From Photobacterium profundum (GTDB lineage: Bacteria > Pseudomonadota > Gammaproteobacteria > Enterobacterales > Vibrionaceae), in contig NZ_PYOD01000005.1 in NCBI RefSeq assembly GCF_003026285.1, forward strand, positions 248,001-312,000: a stretch of DNA of 64,000 nt, given 5' to 3'. Shown piece after piece: positions 27,077-35,936 of this stretch; position 1 is the first letter of the stretch, and every line of letters starts with the position of its first letter. A model generated the notes under the pieces. The model was given only the letters and a program-made list of their open reading frames with translations, did no database searches and was not told the origin of the DNA. The translations under genes were made by a program, and so were the position numbers.

Positions 27077-27749
27077 CGCTTTCTTTCTTACAGGTACAGA
27101 TACCGAAGTAGGTAAAACTGTAGCCTCTCGCGCAATTTTACACGCAGCTGGTGGCGCGAATATTAAGATGGCGGGTTATAAGCCTGTGGCATCAGATAGC
27201 ACACCAACAGAAGCTGGGATGCGTAATTCAGACGCACTGTATATCCAAGATGCTTCAGTTGTTGAACTGGAATACCAAGAAGTTAACCCATACGCATTTG
27301 AAGCCGCAATTTCTCCCCACCTTGCTGCAGAGCAAGAAGGGCAAATAATTGATTTTGATGTACTAAGTGCGGGCTTAGAGCATCTGAAAAGTAAATCAGA
27401 AGCCGTACTTATCGAAGGTGCTGGTGGCTGGCGTGTGCCGATTTCTCATACCGATTTTCTATCAAGTTGGGTAAAGCGTGAAAAGCTGCCTGTTATCTTG
27501 GTTGTGGGTATAAAGCTGGGTTGTTTAAGCCATGCAATGCTTACTGCAGAAGCGATTAAAAATGATGGTTTAGAGTTGGTTGGTTGGGTTGCTAATCGCA
27601 TCAACCCAGGCACAGAAAACTATGCTGATATTATTAAAATGCTAGAACACAATCTGCCAGGTAAAAAGATGGGCGAAATCCCATACATGCCAGCAATTAA
27701 AAAACGTGACTTATCAAAGTATATTGATTTAAGTGCGTTAGGTTTATAG
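27069..27749 (+). CDS. bioD: Dethiobiotin synthetase
   Basis: A 226-residue P-loop ATPase that closes the ureido ring of dethiobiotin from diaminopelargonate, CO2 and ATP. The P-loop is GTDTEVGKT near residue 8, followed by [19 protein letters not shown] and WVANRINPG. It is the last gene of bioBFCD and is followed by a strong terminator. All four genes overlap end to end, so the operon is probably expressed as one translationally coupled unit. Confidence 0.95.
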   Translation: MTNAFFLTGTDTEVGKTVASRAILHAAGGANIKMAGYKPVASDSTPTEAGMRNSDALYIQDASVVELEYQEVNPYAFEAAISPHLAAEQEGQIIDFDVLSAGLEHLKSKSEAVLIEGAGGWRVPISHTDFLSSWVKREKLPVILVVGIKLGCLSHAMLTAEAIKNDGLELVGWVANRINPGTENYADIIKMLEHNLPGKKMGEIPYMPAIKKRDLSKYIDLSALGL

Positions 27750-27787
27750 CGCTGTTTAGTGTTTAAGTAAGCAAATACTAGATATGA

Positions 27788-27813
27788 AAAAAGGCACTGA
27801 AAAGTGCCTTTTT
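27788..27813 (+). terminator. Terminator of the bioBFCD operon
   Basis: AAAAAGGCACT / AGTGCCTTTTT with a GAAA tetraloop and a T run. Confidence 0.9.
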
Positions 27814-27841
27814 ATAATTCAAATTTTAAAACTAAATTATC

Positions 27842-28006
27842 TTAGCTGTTATCGCCGGTTAATCCGATAAGTGCTTCTTGAGTATTTGTCAGCTTTGATT
27901 TACCTGATGCATCAAGCCCTAATTCCTTATGAGCTTCATCAACTGACATACCAAGATGACAGCAAAGAATATCAATCGCAACTTGGTAGTTCTCTTTGTC
28001 GGCCAT
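27842..28006 (-). CDS. Small 54-residue hypothetical protein
   Basis: A short gene below usual length cut-offs. It begins MADKENYQVAIDILC and ends ALIGLTGDNS. AAGGAGG lies just upstream of tandem ATGs (28009 and 28006); the second is used here because its spacing from the Shine-Dalgarno sequence is better. The protein is acidic and helical, with an adjacent CC pair near residues 15-16 followed by HLGMSVDEAHKELGL, which has the look of a small helix-turn-helix or a partner protein. It has no signal peptide or membrane helix. I do not recognise the family. It lies between bioD and the universal stress gene, transcribed towards bioD. Confidence 0.65.
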   Translation of the reverse strand: MADKENYQVAIDILCCHLGMSVDEAHKELGLDASGKSKLTNTQEALIGLTGDNS

Positions 28007-28127
28007 CATTCCTCCTTGATAAATAGACTGGTGTTTTAAACAACTGACATCACAATAGTCAATATGCGCACAAGATGCAATAAGACCAAAGTCTAAGATT
28101 TAGCCTTATCACATATTCATTCCATTT

Positions 28128-28976
28128 CTAGCGAATGAGTAAGAGCGGTACTTGGCTTTTGGTTAGCATTTCAGTGGTATTACTGCCTAAGAAAAATTGC
28201 CTAACGCGTGAATGCCCATAAGCGCCCATCACAATAAGACCAATATCATTGTGTGTTTGATAGTGCACCAGTGCTGAGTGGATATCGCCCTCAATGATTT
28301 TTTCCAAGACATCGATATTTGCAGCACGTAATTTCTTAGAGGCAACATGGAAAGACTCTGTGCGATTATTCTCGTCTTTCACCATCACTAAGTGGCAGGT
28401 TAATCCATTTAATAACGGGGTTTTTATCGCTTTATCGATGAGTTTTAAACTGATATCACTGCCATCAAATGCAATCATGAACGACTGGGGTTCGTTAAAT
28501 GGTTTTATCGCGACTAAGGTATGCGCCTTTATGGAGCGAATAACACTTTCAAGCTGAGAACCAATAGCGGTGGTTTGGTTTTGATGTGCTTCACCTGATT
28601 TTCCAATAACCAGTAAGCGGGTTTCAGTTTCAATATCAAGCAGAGACTCAACAAAGTCACCGTGTCTTTGCTGTTTAATAACGTTAGGCAAACCTTGTAG
28701 ATTCGCTCTTTCCATCATATCGGCAAGTAAATACTTCCCATGCTTAAGGGCCAATTTACTGCGTTGCTCATCTAGTGCTGTTAAATCTTCAAGAAGTTGC
28801 TCTCGGCTGCCTAATCCAATACTACCTGATAACTCACTTGTGACAGGGTACTCCGATTTGTCTAAGACATGCAGTATTTTTAAAGGGACGTCTAAGTGTT
28901 TGGCTGCCCAAATGCTAGCATCACACACAGTTGTCGACATGGATGAACCATCAATACACGCGATAATATTTTTCAT
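28128..28976 (-). CDS. Tandem-domain universal stress protein
   Basis: A 282-residue cytoplasmic protein with two Usp domains (about 1-145 and 155-282). The second domain ends with the ATP-binding pattern G-x2-G-x9-G-S (GAYGHSRVRQFFLGSNT), while the first has a degenerate version around VIGKSGEAHQ. Each domain opens with a typical strand (NIIACIDGSS and FMIAFDGSD). The gene starts 10 bp after the SulP transporter stop on the same strand, so the two form an operon. Such pairs are common in marine bacteria and may link anion transport to stress signalling. Confidence 0.85.
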   Translation of the reverse strand: MKNIIACIDGSSMSTTVCDASIWAAKHLDVPLKILHVLDKSEYPVTSELSGSIGLGSREQLLEDLTALDEQRSKLALKHGKYLLADMMERANLQGLPNVIKQQRHGDFVESLLDIETETRLLVIGKSGEAHQNQTTAIGSQLESVIRSIKAHTLVAIKPFNEPQSFMIAFDGSDISLKLIDKAIKTPLLNGLTCHLVMVKDENNRTESFHVASKKLRAANIDVLEKIIEGDIHSALVHYQTHNDIGLIVMGAYGHSRVRQFFLGSNTTEMLTKSQVPLLLIR

Positions 28977-28986
28977 TATAAATTCC

Positions 28987-30477
28987 TTAGTGGCCAGCCA
29001 TTAGTTTTTCAACTTCTTCAGGTTTGTCGTGAATACCAAATTTATCGACAATGGTATTCGTTGCTTCATTCATTCCAATTAACTCAACGTTTGCACCTTC
29101 ACGACGGAATTTGATAACGACTTTATCAAGTGCTGATACTGAGGTGATATCCCAAAAGTGGGCGGAAGAAAGATCGATAGTGACGTGATCTAATACTTCT
29201 TTAAAATCAAATGACTTCAAAAATTGCTCTGACGAGGCAAAGAATATTTGTCCTATCACTTTATAGTGACGTGATGCACTAGCGGTATTATCAGCACTTT
29301 TCACCACCATAAAACGACTGATTTTGTTGGCAAAGAATAAAGCCGCGAGTAATACACCGACAAAAACGCCGATAGCGAGATTATGACTGGCAACTACCAC
29401 AGCAACGGTAACCACCATCACAATATTGCTCGAAAGCGGGTGCTTTTTTAGGTTTCGTAGCGAATCCCATGAGAATGTACCAATTGATACCATAATCATA
29501 ACGGCAACTAATGCAGCCATTGGGATCTGCTTGAGCCAATCACCGAGGAAAACCACCATCACTAATAAGAATACGCCTGCTGATAAACACGATAACCGGC
29601 TACGACCGCCTGACTTAATGTTGATTATTGACTGGCCGATCATTGCACAGCCCGCCATGCCACCCATTAAACCCGCGCCAATGTTCGCTAAGCCTTGACC
29701 TTTACATTCACGGTTTTTATCACTTTCTGTATCGGTAAGCTCATCAACAATTGTTGCTGTCATTAGGGATTCAAGTAAGCCAACAGCCGCTAACCCAAGT
29801 GAGTAGGGAAGAATGATCATCAATGTTTCTAGGTTTAAAGGAACATCAGGCCAAAGGAAAATAGGAAGAGTGTCGGGAAGCTGCCCCATATCACCCACGG
29901 TTTTAATATCTAAGCCGAGCAAGATAGAAATAATGGTGAGAGAAACAATACACACTAAAGGAGAAGGTAATAATTTTCCGACAACGGGTAGGTAGGGGAA
30001 CAGATAAATAATACCCAAACCAGCAGCTGTCATAGCGTAAACGTGCCAAGTTACATTCGTTAGCTCTGGTAACTGTGCCATGAAAATTAAAATAGCGAGT
30101 GCATTTACAAAACCGGTGACAACCGATCGAGAAACAAAGCGCATTAAGCTACCCAGTTTAAGATACCCGGCTGCTATTTGTATCACACCTGTGAGTACGG
30201 TTGCCGCTAATAGGTACTCCAGCCCATGATCTTTTACTAACGTGACCATCAGTAACGCCATTGCACCGGTTGCCGCTGAAATCATACCAGGTCTACCACC
30301 TGTAAATGCAATAATAACAGCCATAGAAAATGATGCATAAAGACCGACTTTCGGATCGAGACCAGCAATAATAGAGAAGGCAATAGCTTCAGGAATAAGT
30401 GCCAAAGCAACAACAAGACCAGCAAGAAGATCGCCCTTCACATTGAAGAACCAGTCTTTTTTTACAGTATCTAACAT
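28987..30477 (-). CDS. SulP family anion transporter with STAS domain
   Basis: A 496-residue inner-membrane transporter of the SulP/SLC26 family. The membrane part (about residues 1-390) opens with [20 protein letters not shown], the family signature, followed by the GLYASF stretch. A cytoplasmic STAS domain covers about 395-490 ([23 protein letters not shown]). Substrates in this family include sulfate, bicarbonate and dicarboxylates and cannot be told from sequence; BicA-type bicarbonate uptake is one possibility. It is upstream of, and co-transcribed with, the universal stress protein. Confidence 0.85.
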   Translation of the reverse strand: MLDTVKKDWFFNVKGDLLAGLVVALALIPEAIAFSIIAGLDPKVGLYASFSMAVIIAFTGGRPGMISAATGAMALLMVTLVKDHGLEYLLAATVLTGVIQIAAGYLKLGSLMRFVSRSVVTGFVNALAILIFMAQLPELTNVTWHVYAMTAAGLGIIYLFPYLPVVGKLLPSPLVCIVSLTIISILLGLDIKTVGDMGQLPDTLPIFLWPDVPLNLETLMIILPYSLGLAAVGLLESLMTATIVDELTDTESDKNRECKGQGLANIGAGLMGGMAGCAMIGQSIINIKSGGRSRLSCLSAGVFLLVMVVFLGDWLKQIPMAALVAVMIMVSIGTFSWDSLRNLKKHPLSSNIVMVVTVAVVVASHNLAIGVFVGVLLAALFFANKISRFMVVKSADNTASASRHYKVIGQIFFASSEQFLKSFDFKEVLDHVTIDLSSAHFWDITSVSALDKVVIKFRREGANVELIGMNEATNTIVDKFGIHDKPEEVEKLMAGH

Positions 30478-31077
30478 TAAATATACTCAAATTATTAAAA
30501 TTTGCGCGAACGGAAACCATCAGGCAATACCTGATAAAAATGTAGCGACAAATTTTATAGGGGTGCTATTAGCGATTAAAAACGCATAGCAAGATGGATA
30601 GCAAAAGTGCTACCTAGATAGTGATTTGTTGGAACGAGAGTGTTCCGAAGTGATTGTCTAAGGCGGAGTGATCGTCAAAAGTTTATATCCACAAAATGTG
30701 TAGGCGCACATTGTAGAGATAAAGATGGGAAGAAACAAGAGCGTATGTCGGCCAAATATTCATCCTATTGAACGGTGTTCAGCTCTAAGTCAGCCGTGAT
30801 TGTTATAACATCTGAGTGTTAACAATTATAAATATCGACATTATGCCGCACTGGAATTGTAACGTTTTAATAACAAGGGCTGTAATCCTTGAATTTACCT
30901 ATGTAATATCAACGTATTAAATATAATGGTCTTTTTTTACTTTGATACGAATGGTAACAATTATGTTCTTTCACTTGTAATTGCTTTGAACGACCATATA
31001 TTAACTAAACTGTAGATGGCACATACCATCTATTATGTATTTGAAGCTTCTTTTATTTATTGGAGATAATTGGAAAT
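30478..31077. promoter_or_regulatory. Divergent region between sulP and htpX
   Basis: A 600-bp AT-rich region that must hold promoters for both genes. I see a weak 5-bp hairpin GATGG / CCATC at 31015-31030 near the htpX leader, and no gene, repeat or RNA that I can support. Confidence 0.3.
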
Positions 31078-31956
31078 ATGAAGCGAATTGCTCTGTTCTT
31101 GGCAACCAACCTTGCCGTAATGCTGGTATTCAGCGTTGTCTTGAATGTCGTTTATGCTGTAACAGGTATGCAGCCTGGTAGCCTATCTGGCTTATTGGTA
31201 ATGGCTGCGCTGTTCGGTTTTGGTGGCTCGCTATTCTCACTCTTCATGTCAAAGAAGATGGCTCTTCGTTCTGTTGGTGGCTCAGTTATTGAGCATCCTC
31301 GCAATGAAACAGAGCACTGGTTGATGGAAACCGTTTCTCGTCAAGCGCAACAAGCGGGCATTGGTATGCCAACTGTTGCTGTTTATGATTCTGCTGATAT
31401 CAACGCATTTGCAACAGGTGCTAAGCGTGATGATTCACTTGTTGCTGTTTCAACGGGTTTGCTTCACAGCATGACACGTGATGAAGCTGAAGCGGTACTT
31501 GCTCATGAAATCAGTCATATTTCTAATGGTGATATGGTAACGATGACCTTGATGCAAGGTGTTGTGAATACCTTTGTTATTTTTGTTTCTCGTTTAGTGG
31601 CGGGTGCAATTAGTGGTGTTAACAACAGTGATGAGGAAGGTGGAGGCGGCAGCTATATGACGTACTTCATTGTCTCTTCAATTATGGAAGTACTGTTTGG
31701 TTTCTTAGCGAGCATTCTGACAATGTGGTATAGCCGACACCGTGAATTTAAAGCGGACGCGGGTTCTGCGAATTTAGTCGGTAAAGAAAAGATGATCGCA
31801 GCGTTAGAGCGCTTAAAAATGAGCCATGAGCCACAACTAGAAGGCTCGATGATGGCATTCGGTATCAATGGTAAAAAATCATTGTCTGAATTGTTTATGA
31901 CTCACCCACCGCTAGACAAGCGTATTGATGCTTTACGCCGTGGTGAGCACCTTTAA
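31078..31956 (+). CDS. htpX: HtpX membrane zinc protease
   Basis: A 292-residue inner-membrane metalloprotease of family M48, one residue shorter than E. coli HtpX. It helps remove damaged membrane proteins and overlaps in role with FtsH. The zinc site is HEISH at residues 143-147, and the third ligand is expected in EFKADAG near residue 223. Four hydrophobic segments are visible. The ATG at 31078 ([15 protein letters not shown]) is the family start; an in-frame TTG six codons earlier is discounted. Confidence 0.94.
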   Translation: MKRIALFLATNLAVMLVFSVVLNVVYAVTGMQPGSLSGLLVMAALFGFGGSLFSLFMSKKMALRSVGGSVIEHPRNETEHWLMETVSRQAQQAGIGMPTVAVYDSADINAFATGAKRDDSLVAVSTGLLHSMTRDEAEAVLAHEISHISNGDMVTMTLMQGVVNTFVIFVSRLVAGAISGVNNSDEEGGGGSYMTYFIVSSIMEVLFGFLASILTMWYSRHREFKADAGSANLVGKEKMIAALERLKMSHEPQLEGSMMAFGINGKKSLSELFMTHPPLDKRIDALRRGEHL

Positions 31957-31988
31957 TCAATAATAGTTAAGCGTTTATAAACGTTACG

Positions 31989-32024
31989 TTATTTGATTAT
32001 AGATTATCTTATTTGATTATAGAT
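31989..32024. repeat. Two copies of a 16-bp direct repeat
   Basis: TTATTTGATTATAGAT occurs at 31989-32004 and 32009-32024, a 20-bp period (two helical turns), in the short region after htpX. Confidence 0.85.
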
Positions 32025-32029
32025 AGAGC

Positions 32030-32080
32030 AAACCCTTTTGACCTTATATTACGATGAGTAACAGGGCAAAAGGGTTTTTT
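32030..32080 (+). terminator. Large-loop terminator after htpX
   Basis: AAACCCTTTTG (32030-32040) pairs with CAAAAGGGTTT (32067-32077), with a 26-base loop, then Ts. The long loop is unusual but the stem is perfect. Confidence 0.6.
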
Positions 32081-32087
32081 ATCCTTG

Positions 32088-33326
32088 TTATGCCGCTGCA
32101 CTCAATGCTGCTAAACGAGGAACGGGCTTGTCATTTATCGGCAAGTGGATTAATGCTGCGCAGAAGGCGAGAAAGACGGTTGACCACCAAATTGGCTCGT
32201 AGCTGCCGTAATAATCGTAAATACGGCCACCGACCCAAGCCCCTAAGAAACTACCGACTTGGTGAGTGAAAAATACGAGCCCATATAGCGTCGACATGTA
32301 TCGGGCTCCAAACATCTGACGTACTAAACCCGACGTTAACGGCACTGTGCCTAGCCAGCAAAAACCAATAGCACCACCAAAAATAGCCGCGGTATCAACG
32401 GTTACAGGTAGTGTCACAAAAGCTGCAATAACCACTGTTCGTATTAAATATAGCGATGTCATTACATAGCGTTTATCGAACTTGTCACCCATCACGCCCC
32501 AAAAGTACGACCCGAAAATATTAAAAATACCGACGTAGGCGAGCGCCATCGCAGCTGTTGATCCCGGTAGCCCTTTATCGGCTAAATAACTAGGAAGGTG
32601 AGTCGCAATAAACATGACATGAAAGCCACAAACAAAAAATCCCGCATGAATTAACCAGTAACTTTTATTATTAAAGGCTTCTTTCAATGCTTCGCGTAAC
32701 GTTTGTGTATCATCTATTTTCGGTACAGTAGACACTGCTTTTAATGAAGACTTAGCCTCTTTGTTGGCCGTTTTCATGAAACTAGCAAAAGCGATGATCA
32801 CACAACATGCTAGGGCAAAAATTTGTAATGTTGTTTGCCAATCGTATGTATGCATTAATGATTGTGCGCCAGGTATGACTGCAAACATACCAAATGAGCC
32901 AGCGGCTGTGGTTAAACCAAAGGCTTTTGCCGTATGTTCTGCGGGTACTACGCGGGCAATAGAACCCAAAATAATCACATAGCTGGTGGCACTTAAACCA
33001 AAACCGATCAAAGCACCAAAGGTGACGTAAAGAATGCTAGGTTCAGTTGCCAAAGAGGTCAGATACAAACCGGTCGCATACGATATTGCCCCAATGGCAA
33101 TGATACGGCGTGAGCCCCAGCGATCGGCAGCCATACCAACGAATGGTTGGAATAGACCAAAAAGCAGATTTTGCAGTGCAATCGTAAAGCTAAAGAACTC
33201 TCTACCTGTATTGAATGAATCAGAAATTGGCATCATGAAAATGCCGAAAGATTGTCTTATCCCAAGACTAATAATTAGCGTCCCTATTCCCAACCATACT
33301 AGTAGTGGAAAACGAAAAATACTCAT
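32088..33326 (-). CDS. MFS transporter (OFA/monocarboxylate-like)
   Basis: A 412-residue, 12-helix MFS protein. The opening SLGIRQSFGIFMMPIS and ADRWGSRR between helices 2 and 3 resemble the oxalate/formate and monocarboxylate-like branch. The substrate is unknown. Its ATG shares one base with the stop codon of a 57-codon gene upstream (TAATG arrangement), so translation is coupled to that small gene. No metabolic gene lies next to it to suggest a substrate. Confidence 0.75.
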   Translation of the reverse strand: MSIFRFPLLVWLGIGTLIISLGIRQSFGIFMMPISDSFNTGREFFSFTIALQNLLFGLFQPFVGMAADRWGSRRIIAIGAISYATGLYLTSLATEPSILYVTFGALIGFGLSATSYVIILGSIARVVPAEHTAKAFGLTTAAGSFGMFAVIPGAQSLMHTYDWQTTLQIFALACCVIIAFASFMKTANKEAKSSLKAVSTVPKIDDTQTLREALKEAFNNKSYWLIHAGFFVCGFHVMFIATHLPSYLADKGLPGSTAAMALAYVGIFNIFGSYFWGVMGDKFDKRYVMTSLYLIRTVVIAAFVTLPVTVDTAAIFGGAIGFCWLGTVPLTSGLVRQMFGARYMSTLYGLVFFTHQVGSFLGAWVGGRIYDYYGSYEPIWWSTVFLAFCAALIHLPINDKPVPRLAALSAAA

Positions 33327-33499
33327 TAATGGTGCTCTTTATTGTCGTGTTCGATAGATGATTGTTGATGGCAACCACCACTGGTGGCGTGTTGCGCCAA
33401 TGCATCGAGTAAAGGTTGACAGTGATGTACGCCAAAAAGTGTAATTATGAGCAGTACTAGCATACGTAATAGCTGCGCAAATAATGATTGTGAAAACAT
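33326..33499 (-). CDS. Small 57-residue membrane protein coupled to the MFS gene
   Basis: A short gene with an excellent ribosome binding site (GGAGG, 5 bases before the ATG at 33499). It begins MFSQSLFAQLL, has one hydrophobic helix at about residues 10-24, then a His/Cys-rich tail: HHC at 25-27, GGCH at 41-44 and a closing HH. The stop overlaps the MFS start by one base. The histidines and cysteines could bind a metal, but this is inference. I do not recognise the family. Its position suggests either a small accessory subunit or a translational leader for the transporter. Confidence 0.7.
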   Translation of the reverse strand: MFSQSLFAQLLRMLVLLIITLFGVHHCQPLLDALAQHATSGGCHQQSSIEHDNKEHH

Positions 33500-33728
33500 C
33501 AGTGCCTCCGAACGCCAAAATTAGCGAGCGCGGATAATAATGAACTCAGTGGTATGACACAAATGAATAAAAATCAGGATAGTTATGCATAATATGCACT
33601 TTGATAGGTAAGTGAGCATATTCAGGGTAACTGATGAAAGTTTGTTCCTAAATATGCATTACGCTGTTGGTGGGTTTAACGCAATATATTGATGATGATA
33701 GATCTTACGACAACCGATGAATAAAAAA

Positions 33729-34664
33729 TCACACTACTATTCCACGTACATCCGTTTTAATAAGACCGCAAATTGGTTCTTTTTCGACTTCAGCTAATAT
33801 GAATTCCACAAAAGTACGAGCAGCTAAGGTTAGGTTTTTACGCGATGGATACACCAGCCAACCATAATTAATAGACGGTTCTATATGTTCGAATAAGCGT
33901 ATTAACATGTCACGTTCTAGATAATAATTACCAATATCTTCTGGAATAAAGATGATGCCTCGGTTCTGCAAGCAAGCCTCCATACACAGTGACACGCTGT
34001 TCGTTATTAAGTTACCCGACACTTCTACCGTTTCATTTTTGCCAAAAGGCAGGTTGCCGTATATTTGCCCGTTGGGAAAACGAAAGCGAATAACATTCAG
34101 TTTGCGTAAATCGTCAGCAGTTTGTGGCATGCCGTGTTGTTCTACATATTCCGGTGTGCAGAAAAATCCGAAAGAAGCATGTTTGAATGGACGAGCCACC
34201 AAGCTGGAATCTTCAAGGGTTTTGCCTTCAGCAACACGCAGCGCAATATCAATGTGATTCTCGACCATATTTTTGTCTTCTGCACTGGTAATGATCTCGA
34301 CACTGATCTTCGGGTACATATCCATGAATGTGAAAATCATTCGGCCAATATCAAGAATCTCAGGAAAGGGCAGTAATTGAATGCGTAGGTGCCCAGATAC
34401 TTCATAAGTCGGTGCAGTGATTTCTTGAATACTCGCTTCCAAATCAATCAGCATCGCTTTGGTTTTTGTGTAGAACTTGGTACCTGCTTCTGTCAGCTGT
34501 AAAGCGCGGTTTTGGCGATGAAACAGCAGAATATTCAGCTCTTCTTCCAGTGATTTGATACGTCGGCTAATGTTTGACTTTGGTAAGTCGAAAATTTCAG
34601 ATGCGCGATTTAAGCTACCCGTATCCACAATTTGGTGAAAGAGCTTGAGATCTTCTGTTTTCAT
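33729..34664 (-). CDS. LysR family transcriptional regulator
   Basis: A 311-residue regulator from the ATG at 34664; a GTG four codons upstream is an alternative start. A winged helix-turn-helix covers residues 1-60 (GSLNRASEIFDLPKSNISRRIKSLEEEL), followed by a periplasmic-binding-like effector domain starting near residue 90. It is divergent from the RND efflux genes, with 141 bp between starts, the usual arrangement for a LysR protein controlling the neighbouring operon. It also lies 229 bp downstream of the MFS unit and could act on that. The inducer is not evident. Confidence 0.85.
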   Translation of the reverse strand: MKTEDLKLFHQIVDTGSLNRASEIFDLPKSNISRRIKSLEEELNILLFHRQNRALQLTEAGTKFYTKTKAMLIDLEASIQEITAPTYEVSGHLRIQLLPFPEILDIGRMIFTFMDMYPKISVEIITSAEDKNMVENHIDIALRVAEGKTLEDSSLVARPFKHASFGFFCTPEYVEQHGMPQTADDLRKLNVIRFRFPNGQIYGNLPFGKNETVEVSGNLITNSVSLCMEACLQNRGIIFIPEDIGNYYLERDMLIRLFEHIEPSINYGWLVYPSRKNLTLAARTFVEFILAEVEKEPICGLIKTDVRGIVV

Positions 34665-34805
34665 GATGTTGCTCACAGTATTAATGATAGATCAATAGAT
34701 TAAGTGTTCCATAAAGTGAAACTCTCAGTTCTATATCGTTCGGTTATTTGGAACACTCTATCAGGTTATAGTTCGCACAGAAAGATTACTATAAGGAATG
34801 ATTTA

Positions 34806-35933
34806 ATGATGTCAGCCAAACCGAGTTTGTTAGCATTGGTGCTAGGGAGTGTTTTAATGAGCTCAGTTCTGACAGGGTGTGACTCTGCAGAGAGTGCTGT
34901 GGCTGAAATCGCCACCGTACGTCCAGTAAAATTAATCACAATTGGTGATGTGGCATTTGAACAAAGTCGCATTTTTCCTGCTGAATTGGTGGCCAATCAA
35001 CAAGCCGATTTAGCTTTTCGTGTGAGTGGTGAGCTGGTTACATTGGGGTTAATTGAAGGTCAGAAAGTTGATAAAGGACAGTTGCTGGCGAAACTTGATG
35101 ATCGTGATGCAAAGAATGCCGTGTTAAATGCAGAAGCGAATTATGATTTAGCTAATGCTGACTACAATCGTAAAGAACAATTATTAGGCCGAAAACTGAT
35201 CTCAAAAGCAGAGTTTGATTCTGCAAAAGCCACATTAAAGTCTGCTAAATCATCATTGAATTCAGCCAGAGACCAACTGCAATATACCAATTTAACAGCC
35301 CCTTTTTCAGGCATTGTTGCCAAAGTTGAATCTGATAACTATCAAATGATTCAAGCATCGCAGGTCGTATTATCACTGCAAGGTGATCAGCTAATGGATG
35401 TCACTATTCAAGTGCCTGAATCACTCATTATGCGTTTAAATAAAAAGAACTTAGATGAACATTACATGCCACGTGTGCGTTTTGTTTCTCAAGGTGAAAG
35501 TGTGACGACTTATCCTGTTCGTTTTAAAGAGAGCTCAAGTAAAGTCAGCCCTGGTACGCAAACTTATGCCGTTACCTTTAGTTTTAAACCCGAAGATGGC
35601 GTGAACGTTATTCCGGGTATGAGTGCTGAATTATTACTCGATATGTCAATCGATCACCGTCGTTCTCAAGATAATGGCATAAGCGATTTTCTCACTATTT
35701 TACCACAATCAGCCATCGTGAAAGCGGATGAAGATAACCAGATCAAAGTGTGGCGATACAATAAAGAAAGTCATCGAGTTGAATCTGTAAACGTGACGTT
35801 AGGGCAAGTACGAACGAATGGTATTGAAGTGTTATCTGGATTAAACAAAGGCGATCGAATCGTCAGTGTTGGGGCGAATGCAATTAAATCTGGCATGGAA
35901 GTGAAACCCCTTCGCTGGGAAAGAGGCGTGTAA
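34806..35933 (+). CDS. RND efflux membrane fusion lipoprotein
   Basis: A 375-residue periplasmic adaptor of an RND pump. The start is at the first of two ATGs at 34806, with AGGA 8 bases upstream; the open frame reaches further up but lacks a start signal. A lipoprotein signal ends in LTGC with Cys25. A lipoyl-type segment (VSGELVTLGLIEGQKVDKGQLLAKLD), a helical hairpin (about 100-155) and a beta-barrel domain follow in the HlyD_D23 order. The adjacent pump gene begins 3 bases after the stop. Confidence 0.88.
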   Translation: MMSAKPSLLALVLGSVLMSSVLTGCDSAESAVAEIATVRPVKLITIGDVAFEQSRIFPAELVANQQADLAFRVSGELVTLGLIEGQKVDKGQLLAKLDDRDAKNAVLNAEANYDLANADYNRKEQLLGRKLISKAEFDSAKATLKSAKSSLNSARDQLQYTNLTAPFSGIVAKVESDNYQMIQASQVVLSLQGDQLMDVTIQVPESLIMRLNKKNLDEHYMPRVRFVSQGESVTTYPVRFKESSSKVSPGTQTYAVTFSFKPEDGVNVIPGMSAELLLDMSIDHRRSQDNGISDFLTILPQSAIVKADEDNQIKVWRYNKESHRVESVNVTLGQVRTNGIEVLSGLNKGDRIVSVGANAIKSGMEVKPLRWERGV

Positions 35934-35936
35934 TTG

